Part shown: positions 25,566 through 33,172 of the stretch, piece by piece
How positions within the stretch are numbered: the first letter of the stretch is position 1
Layout: every line of letters starts with the position of its first letter
The notes under the pieces: generated by a model
The model's database searches: none
What the model was told of the DNA's origin: nothing
Seen by the model: the letters and a program-made list of their open reading frames with translations, nothing else
From: CAZAZQ01 sp964489705
Lineage (GTDB): Bacteria; Zixibacteria; MSB-5A5; GN15; FEB-12
DNA length: 64,000 bases
Assembly (NCBI GenBank): GCA_964489705.1
Contig: CAZAZQ010000011.1
Span: 19,283-83,282 of the forward strand
Direction of reading: 5' to 3'
Made by a program: the position numbers and the translations under genes

Positions 25566-25856
25566 TTGTGGAGTACCGGTTCTGGCGACATTGTTCCGAA
25601 CTGGTCAGGTCCGCACTGCTTTGAGATTACCAATTGCTGCAACCACGACGGTATGCGCGGTGACGTTGATTACAACATGTCGATAAACGTTGCCGACCTT
25701 ACGTATCTGGTTAACTACCTCTTCAAGAGCGGACCGCCGCCGCCATGCTTTGAGGAAGCTGATGTTGATGCCAGTTTGTCGGTCAACGTCGCCGACTTGA
25801 CCTACTTGGTTGCGTATCTCTTCAAGGGAGGTCCGCCGCCGCCAGCATGTCCATGA
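25566..25856 (+). CDS. Dockerin-type C-terminal module cut off by an in-frame TGA
   Basis: It is in the same frame as the giant gene, directly after its TGA; no other stop separates them. The translation continues a beta-strand segment and then a dockerin pair: GDVDYNMSINVADLTYLV (calcium loop positions 1, 3, 5, 9, 12 are D, D, N, N, D) and a second ADVDASLSVNVADLTYLV, each followed by YLF and PPPP. There is no ribosome binding site or ATG near its beginning. It is most simply the lost C-terminus of the protein upstream (nonsense mutation, read-through or sequence error). Confidence 0.6.
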   Translation: MWSTGSGDIVPNWSGPHCFEITNCCNHDGMRGDVDYNMSINVADLTYLVNYLFKSGPPPPCFEEADVDASLSVNVADLTYLVAYLFKGGPPPPACP

Positions 25857-25893
25857 AGTGATAGCACCGGTCTTTTCGGGATGCCAGTTAAAA

Positions 25894-25922
25894 GTCACCC
25901 CACTTTCGTGGGGTGACTTTTT
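25894..25922 (+). terminator. Terminator of the giant secreted protein gene
   Basis: GTCACCCCAC (25894-25903), loop TTTC, GTGGGGTGAC (25908-25917), then five T. A textbook intrinsic terminator. It lies after the dockerin module, consistent with that module being part of the same gene. Confidence 0.92.
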
Positions 25923-25943
25923 CATACACCTACCGTCATCCAA

Positions 25944-25990
25944 GTTACCTTAATTTAATGATAAGAAAATCAATAAAACCCAGCTATTTA
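25944..25990 (+). repeat. Partial tail of the long interspersed repeat (copy C)
   Basis: Only the last part is present (TTAATGATAAGAAAATCAAT onward), matching the ends of 8014-8371 and 19868-20226. It lies just past the terminator of the giant gene, like a family of 3' intergenic elements. Confidence 0.7.
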
Positions 25991-26033
25991 CGGGAAGGAA
26001 GAACTTCCGGTCTGCCGGTTCCCTAACATAAAT

Positions 26034-26138
26034 ACCGTCTTAGGAGTCAAGATTTAGTTTAGGGTTGTAGGGCAAGGTCTGGTACAGACCTGCCATTTTC
26101 CTAACTCATGGGCAGGTCTCTTTCGAGACCTTCCCTAC
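26034..26138 (-). repeat. Interspersed palindromic repeat, family 1
   Basis: The core 26067-26138 reads on the minus strand GTAGGGAAGGTCTCGAAAGA ... to ...CCCTAC. It has two nested hairpins, AGGTCTC-GAAA-GAGACCT and AGGTCTG-TAC-CAGACCT, inner CTGCC/GGCAG arms and outer GTAGGG/CCCTAC arms. Copies lie at 37734-37804 and 41709-41779, with degraded ones near 30096, 35901 and 36108. The flank 26034-26066 is also repeated at 35852-35883. The rest of the spacer 25991-26281 holds no gene; a degraded family-2 piece is at about 26210-26236. Confidence 0.85.
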
Positions 26139-26281
26139 CTTGCTGCCGGTTCCCTTCGTAGGAAAGTCTGAGACAGATCTGACATTTCTCTGGGGGTAGG
26201 GCTTGCACGAGGATGATAAAACAGCTTAGGCTGGTGTCATTGGATTCTCTTGATTTCCTTGCCTTCATAGGGTTCCGGCAT

Positions 26282-26312
26282 AAAAAAACGGAAGTCTTTT
26301 GGACTTCCGTTT
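26282..26312 (-). terminator. Terminator of the GH57 gene
   Basis: AAACGGAAGTC (26286-26296), 5-base loop, GACTTCCGTTT (26302-26312). On the minus strand it is followed by a run of T (26288-26282). Confidence 0.9.
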
Positions 26313-26342
26313 CGTAATAGCTTCCGAGGAGTCGGGCGGTGT

Positions 26343-28082
26343 TTACTCGGCAGGGTACTCTACCCGGGCGAACCATTCCAGCTCGATTTCGGGGAACAAG
26401 CGATCCCGCTCGGAGCAGGCTCCGAGAAATTGCCATTCGCCTACGTCTATCTCCTGTCCGGCAAGCTTCTTTTCCGCCATGGCGACGAGTCTTTTGAAAT
26501 CCTCGTAGTGTTCGCTGAGGCGCAGCTCGGCGTAGTCACGCGCCGCCCAGGTGGAGATGAGAAACTGCCAATCTGATGCCGACATCAGCATCAACTCCCG
26601 CGCCGCCTGCTTGAGGATTTCTTCCAGCTCGCCATCCCGTTTTTCGGGATGCTCCTGCCAATGGCGGGCGAGTTCGCACATTTTTGCTTCCGATTCATAG
26701 ATATGTTTCCAGGTCCACTCGTTGTCTTTGTTCAGCCAAATGAAATGGTGGTTCCCTTCGCCCCAGCTTCCCTCGGGAATCGAGACAATAGTCGTCGGAT
26801 GGACACGTTCCAAATGTTCCGCCAAGAAGGTCAGCTTGACCTGTTCACTCTGGCAAATGTTGCGCAGGACGGTTTTCAGGAAATCCGGTCCCTCAAACCA
26901 CCAGTGCCCGAAAAGTTCCGCATCGTACGGGGCTACCAGGATACCGGCGCGTTCGCTTTCTTCGTAGTACCCGGAAAGGATTTCTTCAATCTTTTGGGAG
27001 AAGTGAGCGGCATTTTCCGGGACCCGACTCAAAGCCGACTGCCGGTTGTATTCCACCTTGTCCGCCAAATCCGACTTGGCAGAGGTCACCGCCCAGTAAC
27101 GGTGCCCGCCGGGGAAGCGCTTCTTGTGGAAGTCAAGGTAGTTGCCATCGCCGGGGTAGCCATGCTCGCCCGACCAGACCAAAAGCCCCGTTTCCGGATC
27201 GCGGGTAAAGATAGCGGTCGGCTTTTTTCCTTCGGGAGAGGAAGAAACCAGATAGACCTCGCGCGGGGTTTTGTCTTTCTCTTCCTCGCGGGGATGGTAC
27301 TGCTTTTCGAATTGTCCCCACAACAGCTTCAGGGCTTCGAAGCGGTCGATGTAGACGCCGACCGATTTCCCGCCCTTCAAAAGCACCGAATCGATGACAA
27401 AGAAATCCAAGCCGTTTTCCGAAAGGAACTCGTCGACCCCTTTCCGGAGGTACGGTTCCTGTTTTCCCCCGATGGGGACCGGCGGCGTCCAGGTGTAGCG
27501 CGGACGGTAAGCGCATTCGGGAAGCCAGATACCGCGGGGTTTGCGGTTGAAATGCTTTTCGTAGTTCTTTACCGCCGCTTTGGTCTGAGCTTGGAGCGAC
27601 TCGTCGCGGGAGAGCAGCGGGTAGTAGCCGTGGGTGGCGCCGCAGGTGATGATTTCGAGATAACCGGCATCTTGCAGCTTTTTGAATTCAAACAAAATAT
27701 CTTGCCCGATGTTGTTGAACTGCTCCAAGGTTTGGCTGTAAAACTTTTCCCAAAAGTGGGCGTTGGCGAGCATATTTTCTTGTCCGTACTTGTAAAACTC
27801 TTCGCTGTCGAGCTGCGCCGCTTTGATTTTTTGATTGAGATACTGAACAAATTCATCCTTGAAGGAATTGTCGGCAAGTTGCTCGCACAAGACCGGAGAG
27901 AGGTCAAGGGTCAACTTCGGGCGGTACCCTTCTTCCACCAGTTCGTTAAGGATTCTAATGATGGGAAGATAGGTTTCGGCGGCGGCTTCATTGAGCCAGT
28001 CCATGCCGTGGGGCCAACGACCGTGAGAAAGGACGTACGGCAGATGGCCATGGAGTACGAAAGAGAAATATCCTTTTGTCAT
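26343..28082 (-). CDS. GH57 family 1,4-alpha-glucan branching-type enzyme
   Basis: 579 residues. The N-terminus (FSFVLHGHLPYVLSHGRWP) has the GH57 first motif HGHLPY. The nucleophile Glu lies in GIWLPECAYRP and the acid Asp in APYDAELFGHWW; both are present. The C-terminal helical domain fits the DUF1957/branching-enzyme arrangement. It would form alpha-1,6 branches in glycogen-like polymer in the cytoplasm, though some GH57 members are amylases. Its start overlaps the DUF3467 gene (ATGA), and a terminator lies 30 bases after its stop. Confidence 0.9.
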   Translation of the reverse strand: MTKGYFSFVLHGHLPYVLSHGRWPHGMDWLNEAAAETYLPIIRILNELVEEGYRPKLTLDLSPVLCEQLADNSFKDEFVQYLNQKIKAAQLDSEEFYKYGQENMLANAHFWEKFYSQTLEQFNNIGQDILFEFKKLQDAGYLEIITCGATHGYYPLLSRDESLQAQTKAAVKNYEKHFNRKPRGIWLPECAYRPRYTWTPPVPIGGKQEPYLRKGVDEFLSENGLDFFVIDSVLLKGGKSVGVYIDRFEALKLLWGQFEKQYHPREEEKDKTPREVYLVSSSPEGKKPTAIFTRDPETGLLVWSGEHGYPGDGNYLDFHKKRFPGGHRYWAVTSAKSDLADKVEYNRQSALSRVPENAAHFSQKIEEILSGYYEESERAGILVAPYDAELFGHWWFEGPDFLKTVLRNICQSEQVKLTFLAEHLERVHPTTIVSIPEGSWGEGNHHFIWLNKDNEWTWKHIYESEAKMCELARHWQEHPEKRDGELEEILKQAARELMLMSASDWQFLISTWAARDYAELRLSEHYEDFKRLVAMAEKKLAGQEIDVGEWQFLGACSERDRLFPEIELEWFARVEYPAE

Positions 28083-28408
28083 TTGTTCTCGTCTATCCTA
28101 TGAGTGCTTGATTCAAATCCGATATTTTTCGACTCGCCGGGGGCGCCGTGAATTTTTATTTCGCCGAACTGGCTTTCGAACTTCCGGATGTTCTCCGTCA
28201 ATGTTTTCATCAACAATTTGGCGTGCATGGGAGTCATGATAATCCGCGAAAGCACTTTCGCTTTCGGCAGCCGAGGCATGACGCGGGCGAAGTCGATAAT
28301 GATTTCCGTGGGGGAATGCATAATCATCGCCAAGTTGGAATAAATGCCTTCCGCTTGTTCTTCGGGGAGCTCGACATTTATTTGCTGTTGCGGTTGCCCT
28401 TGAACCAT
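28079..28408 (-). CDS. DUF3467 domain protein
   Basis: 109 residues from the ATG at 28408, which has GGAGG 8 bases upstream; the frame also opens at an earlier TTG. A glutamine-rich start (MVQGQPQQQINVELPEE) leads into the DUF3467 core (GIYSNLAMIMHSPTEIIIDF, then AKVLSRIIMTPMHAKLL). The domain's function is unknown to me. It is translationally coupled to the GH57 enzyme gene and divergent from the heptose kinase gene. Confidence 0.88.
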   Translation of the reverse strand: MVQGQPQQQINVELPEEQAEGIYSNLAMIMHSPTEIIIDFARVMPRLPKAKVLSRIIMTPMHAKLLMKTLTENIRKFESQFGEIKIHGAPGESKNIGFESSTHRIDENK

Positions 28409-28532
28409 GTTGGGTGCCTCCAATTATTCGTAAACTCTACTTGTACATTTCCACCGATAGTAATATATTCATCGGTCAAGTCAGCTTATTTTGAATAAGG
28501 TCATAATATATAATATTGAGGTTGAATTGCAA

Positions 28533-29546
28533 TTGAAAGTAGAAAGAATACGGACAATCACGGAGCGGATGGGAGAGGCGAAAATCCTCATTCTCGGAGA
28601 CATCATGCTCGACGAGTATCTTTTCGGTACGGTCAGTCGCATCTCCCCCGAAGCGCCGGTGCCCGTGGTGGAAATAACGTCTTCCCGTCGGCTGCTGGGG
28701 GGAGCGGCGAACGTGGCGGCGAATATCCGCTCTCTCGGCGACGAGCCCATCCTGCTCGGAACGGTCGGGGAAGATGAAGCCTCCGTTAAGCTTACCCAAC
28801 TGCTGAAACAACGCGGCATTTCTCCCGACTACCTGATTCACGACAGCACCCGGCAAACCACCATCAAGACCCGTATTATCGCCCACAGTCAACAAGTGGT
28901 GCGAACCGATATGGAAGACCGCCACGAACTCAGCCCCGATATTGAAAGCCGCATCTTGAAACGCTTCCTGGCGATGGCGGACAGCATCAATGCGGTGATT
29001 ATTTCCGATTACGGTAAGGGAGTCATTACCAAGACTTTGCTGGAACGGGTGATTGAAGTATGCGCCCAAAAAGATATTTTTATCGCCGTCGATCCGCAGG
29101 ATACCCGCTTCGGTATGTATCACCATGTCTCCGTCATTACTCCCAACCACCATGAAGCCGGTTTCGCTTACGGCAGGCGCATCAACTCCGAGTCCGACTT
29201 GACGGAAGTGGGGAACGGTTTGCTGAAACGGCTCGACGCCAAGTCGATTCTCATCACCCGCGGCGCCGACGGCATGTCGCTTTTCCAGCAGGATGCGGCG
29301 CCGACCCATATCCCTACTTTTGCGCGCAAAGTCTATGACGTGACCGGTGCGGGGGATACCGTTATTGGCTGTTTCGTGGCGGCGGTGTGCGCCGGAGCCG
29401 ATTTGGTCGAAGCCTCTATCGTCGCCAACGTCGGTGCCGGACTGACCGTTGCGGAAGTCGGTACGGCGACGGTGACCGTCCCCCAATTGCGGAAAGAACT
29501 GGAATTGAACTTCAAGAAAGGAAATCTCACCCAGGCTCCGTCGTGA
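28533..29546 (+). CDS. rfaE1: D-glycero-beta-D-manno-heptose-7-phosphate kinase
   Basis: A PfkB-family kinase (337 residues from the TTG chosen here). Motifs: GDIMLDEYLFGTVSRISPEA near the N-terminus, LGGAANVAANIRSLG, and DVTGAGDT with the catalytic Asp. It phosphorylates heptose-7-phosphate at C1 for ADP-heptose, a precursor of the LPS inner core. The start is uncertain. The frame opens at a TTG at 28491, but a TATAAT at 28509-28514 would place transcription start after it. The TTG at 28533 or the ATG at 28569 are the alternatives. The adenylyltransferase gene follows as a separate cistron; many bacteria fuse the two as hldE. Confidence 0.9.
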   Translation: MKVERIRTITERMGEAKILILGDIMLDEYLFGTVSRISPEAPVPVVEITSSRRLLGGAANVAANIRSLGDEPILLGTVGEDEASVKLTQLLKQRGISPDYLIHDSTRQTTIKTRIIAHSQQVVRTDMEDRHELSPDIESRILKRFLAMADSINAVIISDYGKGVITKTLLERVIEVCAQKDIFIAVDPQDTRFGMYHHVSVITPNHHEAGFAYGRRINSESDLTEVGNGLLKRLDAKSILITRGADGMSLFQQDAAPTHIPTFARKVYDVTGAGDTVIGCFVAAVCAGADLVEASIVANVGAGLTVAEVGTATVTVPQLRKELELNFKKGNLTQAPS

Positions 29547-29611
29547 GCACAAGCGTGGTGTCCGCCTTTCCTTAATACGGGAAGAAGGCTGCGGGGTGAC
29601 GACGAAGTAAC

Positions 29612-30085
29612 ATGGCACTGAAAAAACTGATTCCAAGAAGCCGTATCCGATCGTTAGTGTGCCGGTTGAAACGGCAGGGTAAAAAAGTGGTTTTCACCAA
29701 CGGTGTCTTCGATATTCTCCACCGCGGACATGTGGAGTACCTGCAGCGAGCAAAGTCGTTCGGGGATGTTCTGATGGTCGGGTTGAATACGGATGCTTCC
29801 GTCCGTCGGTTGAAAGGCGCTTCACGACCGGTGCAGGACCAGCGGGACAGAGCGGCGATTTTGCAGGCGCTGGAAATGGTCGATTATGTCGTCCTGTTCG
29901 GAGAAGACACTCCGGAAAAGCTCATCCGCCAGGTCAGACCGGATGTCCTGGTCAAAGGTGCCGATTACCGACTGAGTGAGATAGTCGGAGCCGATTTTGT
30001 CACTTCGTATGGAGGAAAAGTCCGGCGCGTCAGACTCACGCCGGGACGCTCAACATCCAAGCTCTTGAAACTCCTCTCGAAATAG
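29612..30085 (+). CDS. rfaE2: D-glycero-beta-D-manno-heptose 1-phosphate adenylyltransferase
   Basis: 157 residues of the nucleotidyltransferase fold, with GVFDILHRGHVEYLQRAK (the HxGH motif as HRGH) and the usual VKGADY and GRSTS-like ends (PGRSTSKLL). It transfers AMP to heptose-1-phosphate, the last activation step before epimerisation to ADP-L-glycero-D-manno-heptose. It follows the kinase gene by 65 bases. Its presence supports an LPS-bearing outer membrane. Confidence 0.93.
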   Translation: MALKKLIPRSRIRSLVCRLKRQGKKVVFTNGVFDILHRGHVEYLQRAKSFGDVLMVGLNTDASVRRLKGASRPVQDQRDRAAILQALEMVDYVVLFGEDTPEKLIRQVRPDVLVKGADYRLSEIVGADFVTSYGGKVRRVRLTPGRSTSKLLKLLSK

Positions 30086-30095
30086 AACGAGTACG

Positions 30096-30130
30096 GGAGG
30101 TTTCGAAAGAGACCTAACGAAAAGTCTATT
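30096..30130. repeat. Degraded half of family 1 palindromic repeat
   Basis: GGAGGTTTCGAAAGAGACCT repeats the left hairpin of the 26067-26138 element with one changed arm base; the right half is absent. Confidence 0.5.
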
Positions 30131-30170
30131 TTTTATGACAATTCCACTATCTTGTCTGTCGGAAGGGATA

Positions 30171-30202
30171 AAAAAAGTGGGCACCGGAAAACGATGCCCA
30201 CC
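30171..30202 (-). terminator. Terminator of the pilin-like gene
   Basis: Minus strand: GTGGGCA (30202-30196), 11-base loop, TGCCCAC (30184-30178), then seven T (30177-30171). Confidence 0.9.
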
Positions 30203-30227
30203 GCGAGAAAGAATATGCAAGGTGAAT

Positions 30228-30716
30228 TTAATTCCACGAATAGGTGTAAGTCGGTGTGGTGTTCAAACGGATACCGACCGTGTCGCTGCCTTCGGTGACC
30301 ACTTCGACTTTGTAAATGATAAAGCGTTCCCCGCCATTGTTCCAACCGCCGGTAATCGATGCCCGCGGATTGTACATTATCCAGTTGCCGGTCGGACGAT
30401 ACGACCAGGTGCCGTCCGGGGTGTTGGAGGGCGTGACGGGATCCTGAACGCCGTTGTAATTTTCCGGAATGTTGCTCAAATCATCGAACGGGTTGTGCAC
30501 CACAATAGGATCACCGTTCATGAATTGACGGGAAGCGTAGATGGAAAGGGCGGATTCCAAAGCACTCACCATGTTCTGAACCGATGCTTTTTCCGCCTCG
30601 ACCCGCAAGTCAAAAAACTTCGGGATTGCCACCGCCGCCAATATCCCGATGATGACGATAACAATCACGAGCTCAACGAGCGTAAACCCTTTTTTTGTCT
30701 GTAAGAACCGATTCAT
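30228..30716 (-). CDS. Type IV pilin-like prepilin (N-methylation motif protein)
   Basis: 162 residues. The N-terminus is a class III signal: a short leader with two lysines, then cleavage before GFTLVELVIVIVIIGILAAV with Glu at +5. The C-terminal half is a beta-rich globular head with many Asn/Pro/Gly residues. It should be cleaved and methylated by PilD, then built into a type IV pilus or type II-like pseudopilus; no other pilus gene is in the window. GGAGC sits 4 bases before the ATG. Confidence 0.88.
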   Translation of the reverse strand: MNRFLQTKKGFTLVELVIVIVIIGILAAVAIPKFFDLRVEAEKASVQNMVSALESALSIYASRQFMNGDPIVVHNPFDDLSNIPENYNGVQDPVTPSNTPDGTWSYRPTGNWIMYNPRASITGGWNNGGERFIIYKVEVVTEGSDTVGIRLNTTPTYTYSWN

Positions 30717-30815
30717 AATAGCTCCATTCTTTTGTCCATATTTTTTCGCTTTCTGATTCTTTAATCGGAATATTTCAAGGATTTTTGAGCGGGTTAGGGA
30801 AAAAGCCCGGTTTGA

Positions 30816-31283
30816 CTATGCCCTGACTTCTTTAAGTCGTTGGACGACAATGGCTGCAACCGCTTCGACCATCTCTCTGTCATCGGGGCTGAAAAAGCGA
30901 TACTCGTCGGAGTCGATGTCAATCTCACCCACGCAGGTATCCCCGTCCATCAAGGGAACAACGAGTTCAGAACGGGTGCTCAGGGAACAGGCAAGGAAAC
31001 GCGGGTCGGCGTTGACATCGTCGACAACGATGGTCTTTTTGCTTGAGGCGGCGGCACCGCAGATGCCTTGGTTCAGCGGGATGCGCGTATGAGGGGTGGG
31101 CGGACCGAGATACGGTCCTATCTCCAGTATCTCACCGCGCAAAAGGTAGATTCCCGTCCAGTTGAAGCCATCGGAAAAAGCGTGAAGATGCTCGACCGCC
31201 GTTTTGAGCACTTCTTCCTCCGTGGAGGCTTTTGCCAGCGCCTCTCGAATTTCTTCCACCAGCTTCGTGCGGTCGGCATTCAT
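30816..31283 (-). CDS. GAF protein, free methionine-(R)-sulfoxide reductase-like
   Basis: 155 residues, a single GAF domain. NWTGIYLL, the RIPLNQGICGAA segment, FLACS and ELVVPL follow the order seen in fRMsr (YebR/MsrC), which reduces free methionine-(R)-sulfoxide. Two of the three family cysteines are present (ICG and LAC, matching C94 and the catalytic C118 of the E. coli enzyme). The first (C84 position) is replaced in the stretch before RIPL. It may still work with one resolving Cys. The start overlaps the stop of the URO-D-like gene (ATGA), so they are co-expressed. Confidence 0.8.
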   Translation of the reverse strand: MNADRTKLVEEIREALAKASTEEEVLKTAVEHLHAFSDGFNWTGIYLLRGEILEIGPYLGPPTPHTRIPLNQGICGAAASSKKTIVVDDVNADPRFLACSLSTRSELVVPLMDGDTCVGEIDIDSDEYRFFSPDDREMVEAVAAIVVQRLKEVRA

Positions 31284-32281
31284 CGTAACGACTCCCTAAT
31301 CGCTTGGAGGTGCTCCAGCGGAACTTCCGGAGGAACGGCGCAACAGGGTCCGAGTATCAACCGCGCCGGATCATGGACGGAGGTAATCTGTCGAATCTTG
31401 TGAGGAATTTCTTCCGTCTCAGCTTTCAGAAGCCACCCTTTTTCGTCGATGCCGCCGACGAGAACTTTTCCGGGAAGCAGCTCGTAGCCTTGCTCTAAGG
31501 AGGGGTTGGTGGGATCTTCGCTGTCCCAATTGTAGAGGCGGCTGTAGTAGTTGGTCTTTGCCAACCGGGGAAGAAAATTTCGAGTCGAACAGATATGGAA
31601 AAGATTGAGGGCGTCTCCTTCCGTCGCCTTGACTACTCGAACGTCGAACGGTACCCCGAAATGAAGGTATTCTTCCCAGTCCAACATCTCAGCCGACGCC
31701 CACTCCGTCGTAGCGAAGAAAATGCCGTCGGCGCCGGCGTTGCGGGTTTCCAAGGCGAAAGCGGCAAAGGTATCGGTGATGGCTTCCAAAGCGGGGAGCA
31801 CTTTTTCCGGATGCTGCCGAAGATGTTCCACGAGCAATTCCCGTTGGGGCACCAGGCGACCGGCAATCGAGAGGGGAGTGAAAACCGTCATGAGAATCGG
31901 CACCTCATTGCCCAGCGCTTTGCGGATTAAGCTGATGAGTTTCAGGTGCTCGGCAAGCACCGGCGAGGTCAACGGTAACGGACGGATTTTCGCCCAATCG
32001 TCAACCGTTGTAACGGGAAATGATAGCTTGGTGTGCTTGGTAAATTCATCATGCGACCAACGGAGCTTCACCCCCCAGTCTTCCACATGGTAATCGGCGC
32101 GAGGGTTGATTTTGACGAAATCCCACTGAAATTTCTTCTGAAACCAGACCATCGCCTCAGCGGTGCCTTCGGCGTGGTGTTCCATGTGGTAAAAGTGACG
32201 CCAAAAGGAGGCGGCAAACCGATCCGGCTTCTCTCCGGCAAGTATCATCTCAACCCGTTCGCGCGGCGAATACTTCTCCAT
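31280..32281 (-). CDS. Uroporphyrinogen decarboxylase (URO-D) family protein
   Basis: 333 residues of the URO-D/methyltransferase barrel fold. It starts SPRERVEMILAGEKPDRFAA, as usual for HemE/MtaA-like proteins. It is more divergent than true HemE, and I do not see a convincing HemE N-terminal RQAGRY motif, so a corrinoid-type methyltransferase or other role is more likely than haem synthesis. AAGGGAAAA lies before the ATG. It is coupled to the fRMsr-like gene by an ATGA overlap. Confidence 0.82.
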   Translation of the reverse strand: MEKYSPRERVEMILAGEKPDRFAASFWRHFYHMEHHAEGTAEAMVWFQKKFQWDFVKINPRADYHVEDWGVKLRWSHDEFTKHTKLSFPVTTVDDWAKIRPLPLTSPVLAEHLKLISLIRKALGNEVPILMTVFTPLSIAGRLVPQRELLVEHLRQHPEKVLPALEAITDTFAAFALETRNAGADGIFFATTEWASAEMLDWEEYLHFGVPFDVRVVKATEGDALNLFHICSTRNFLPRLAKTNYYSRLYNWDSEDPTNPSLEQGYELLPGKVLVGGIDEKGWLLKAETEEIPHKIRQITSVHDPARLILGPCCAVPPEVPLEHLQAIRESLR

Positions 32282-32386
32282 CGTTTTCCCTTGAAGCTGT
32301 CGCGTGTTTCATCTCCGTGAGTAGAATACGCAAAATCCCGCCACAATCAAGACCGATTCCGTTTCTCTTTCTTAAAAAAGCTCCAT

Positions 32387-32415
32387 AAAAAAACCGGGAA
32401 GGCAACTCCCGGTTT
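32387..32415 (-). terminator. Terminator of the receiver-domain gene
   Basis: Minus strand: AAACCGGGA (32415-32407), 7-base loop, TCCCGGTTT (32399-32391), then T run to 32387. Confidence 0.9.
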
Positions 32416-32442
32416 ACGAAATCTCATGCGGCTTCGCTCACG

Positions 32443-32811
32443 CTAATTGTGAATATACTTCCCCAAAATTTGACTCATCCTCGACGTCATTTTGGAATTG
32501 GGGAACACCTCCGTCGCTCCGGCCGTTTTTGCCGCTTTCATTTGATCTTTGAGCACATGGGGAGAATAACAGACAATGGGAATCTCTTTCGTTGCGCCAT
32601 AAGAGCGGAGCTTGTTAATCAATGCCGGGGCTTCGATTCCGTTGAGATTCAAGTCGATGATGATTAAATCAGGTCGAATTTCCTGCGCTTTGTTGAAAAT
32701 CTCATCGGAACGGATAGCCTTGATCCCTTCGGCATCCAAACGATCAAGGACAGTCATTATTTTGGAAGTGAAAATCATGTTGTTGGCGGCAATAATAACT
32801 CTTTTGTTCAT
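32443..32811 (-). CDS. Single receiver-domain protein, degenerate acidic pocket
   Basis: 122 residues, a stand-alone CheY-like fold. The phospho-acceptor D53 is kept (LIIIDLNLNG) and a Lys occurs in the expected place near the end (PNSKM). The acidic pair that binds Mg2+ at positions 10-11 is replaced by Asn-Asn (IIAANNMIF). Phosphorylation may be altered. No kinase gene is adjacent. It has its own terminator, so it is monocistronic. Confidence 0.85.
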   Translation of the reverse strand: MNKRVIIAANNMIFTSKIMTVLDRLDAEGIKAIRSDEIFNKAQEIRPDLIIIDLNLNGIEAPALINKLRSYGATKEIPIVCYSPHVLKDQMKAAKTAGATEVFPNSKMTSRMSQILGKYIHN

Positions 32812-33172
32812 AATACCAAATCCATTCTTAATGATTCGTCCTTAATTCCTACACCTGCAGAACGTCTTTGTTCTCACTCGTGAGCCAAATATATGAAATT
32901 TCTTTCAAAAATGCAACTACTCTCTCAAAAGAAACAAAAGTTGCTTTCCAGCACCGACTGTATCGTATTGTATGGCAACAGGATAGCCGCCAGCGGGGAA
33001 AGTCGGAACTTTTTTGTTGATTTCCTTGCCGTTTCTCTTTGGATAGAAATGGAAATGTGTACCTGCGAAAAAGGCACAGAGTTTTTTCACGGATTGAGTA
33101 AACGAAGGATAAAGTCGAATGCGGCGACGGCAAAAGGTATTTAACTTTTTGAAATTTAAGGGGTTATCCGAT
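32812..33172. other. Intergenic spacer, no clear gene
   Basis: An open frame at 32893-33144 (+) has a poor ribosome binding site and no recognisable domain; I regard it as fortuitous. AAAGT-CGGA-ACTTTTTT near 33000-33015 is a small hairpin plus T run and could end a short transcript. A leader-like stretch (33100-33172) precedes the deacetylase gene. Confidence 0.4.

Noticed and set aside
26649..28103. 484-codon open frame on the plus strand
   Set aside because: It is antisense to the GH57 gene, which has catalytic motifs and a proper start; the plus frame is a product of codon bias.
28476..29636. 386-codon open frame on the minus strand
   Set aside because: Antisense to the heptose kinase gene, whose motifs are unambiguous.
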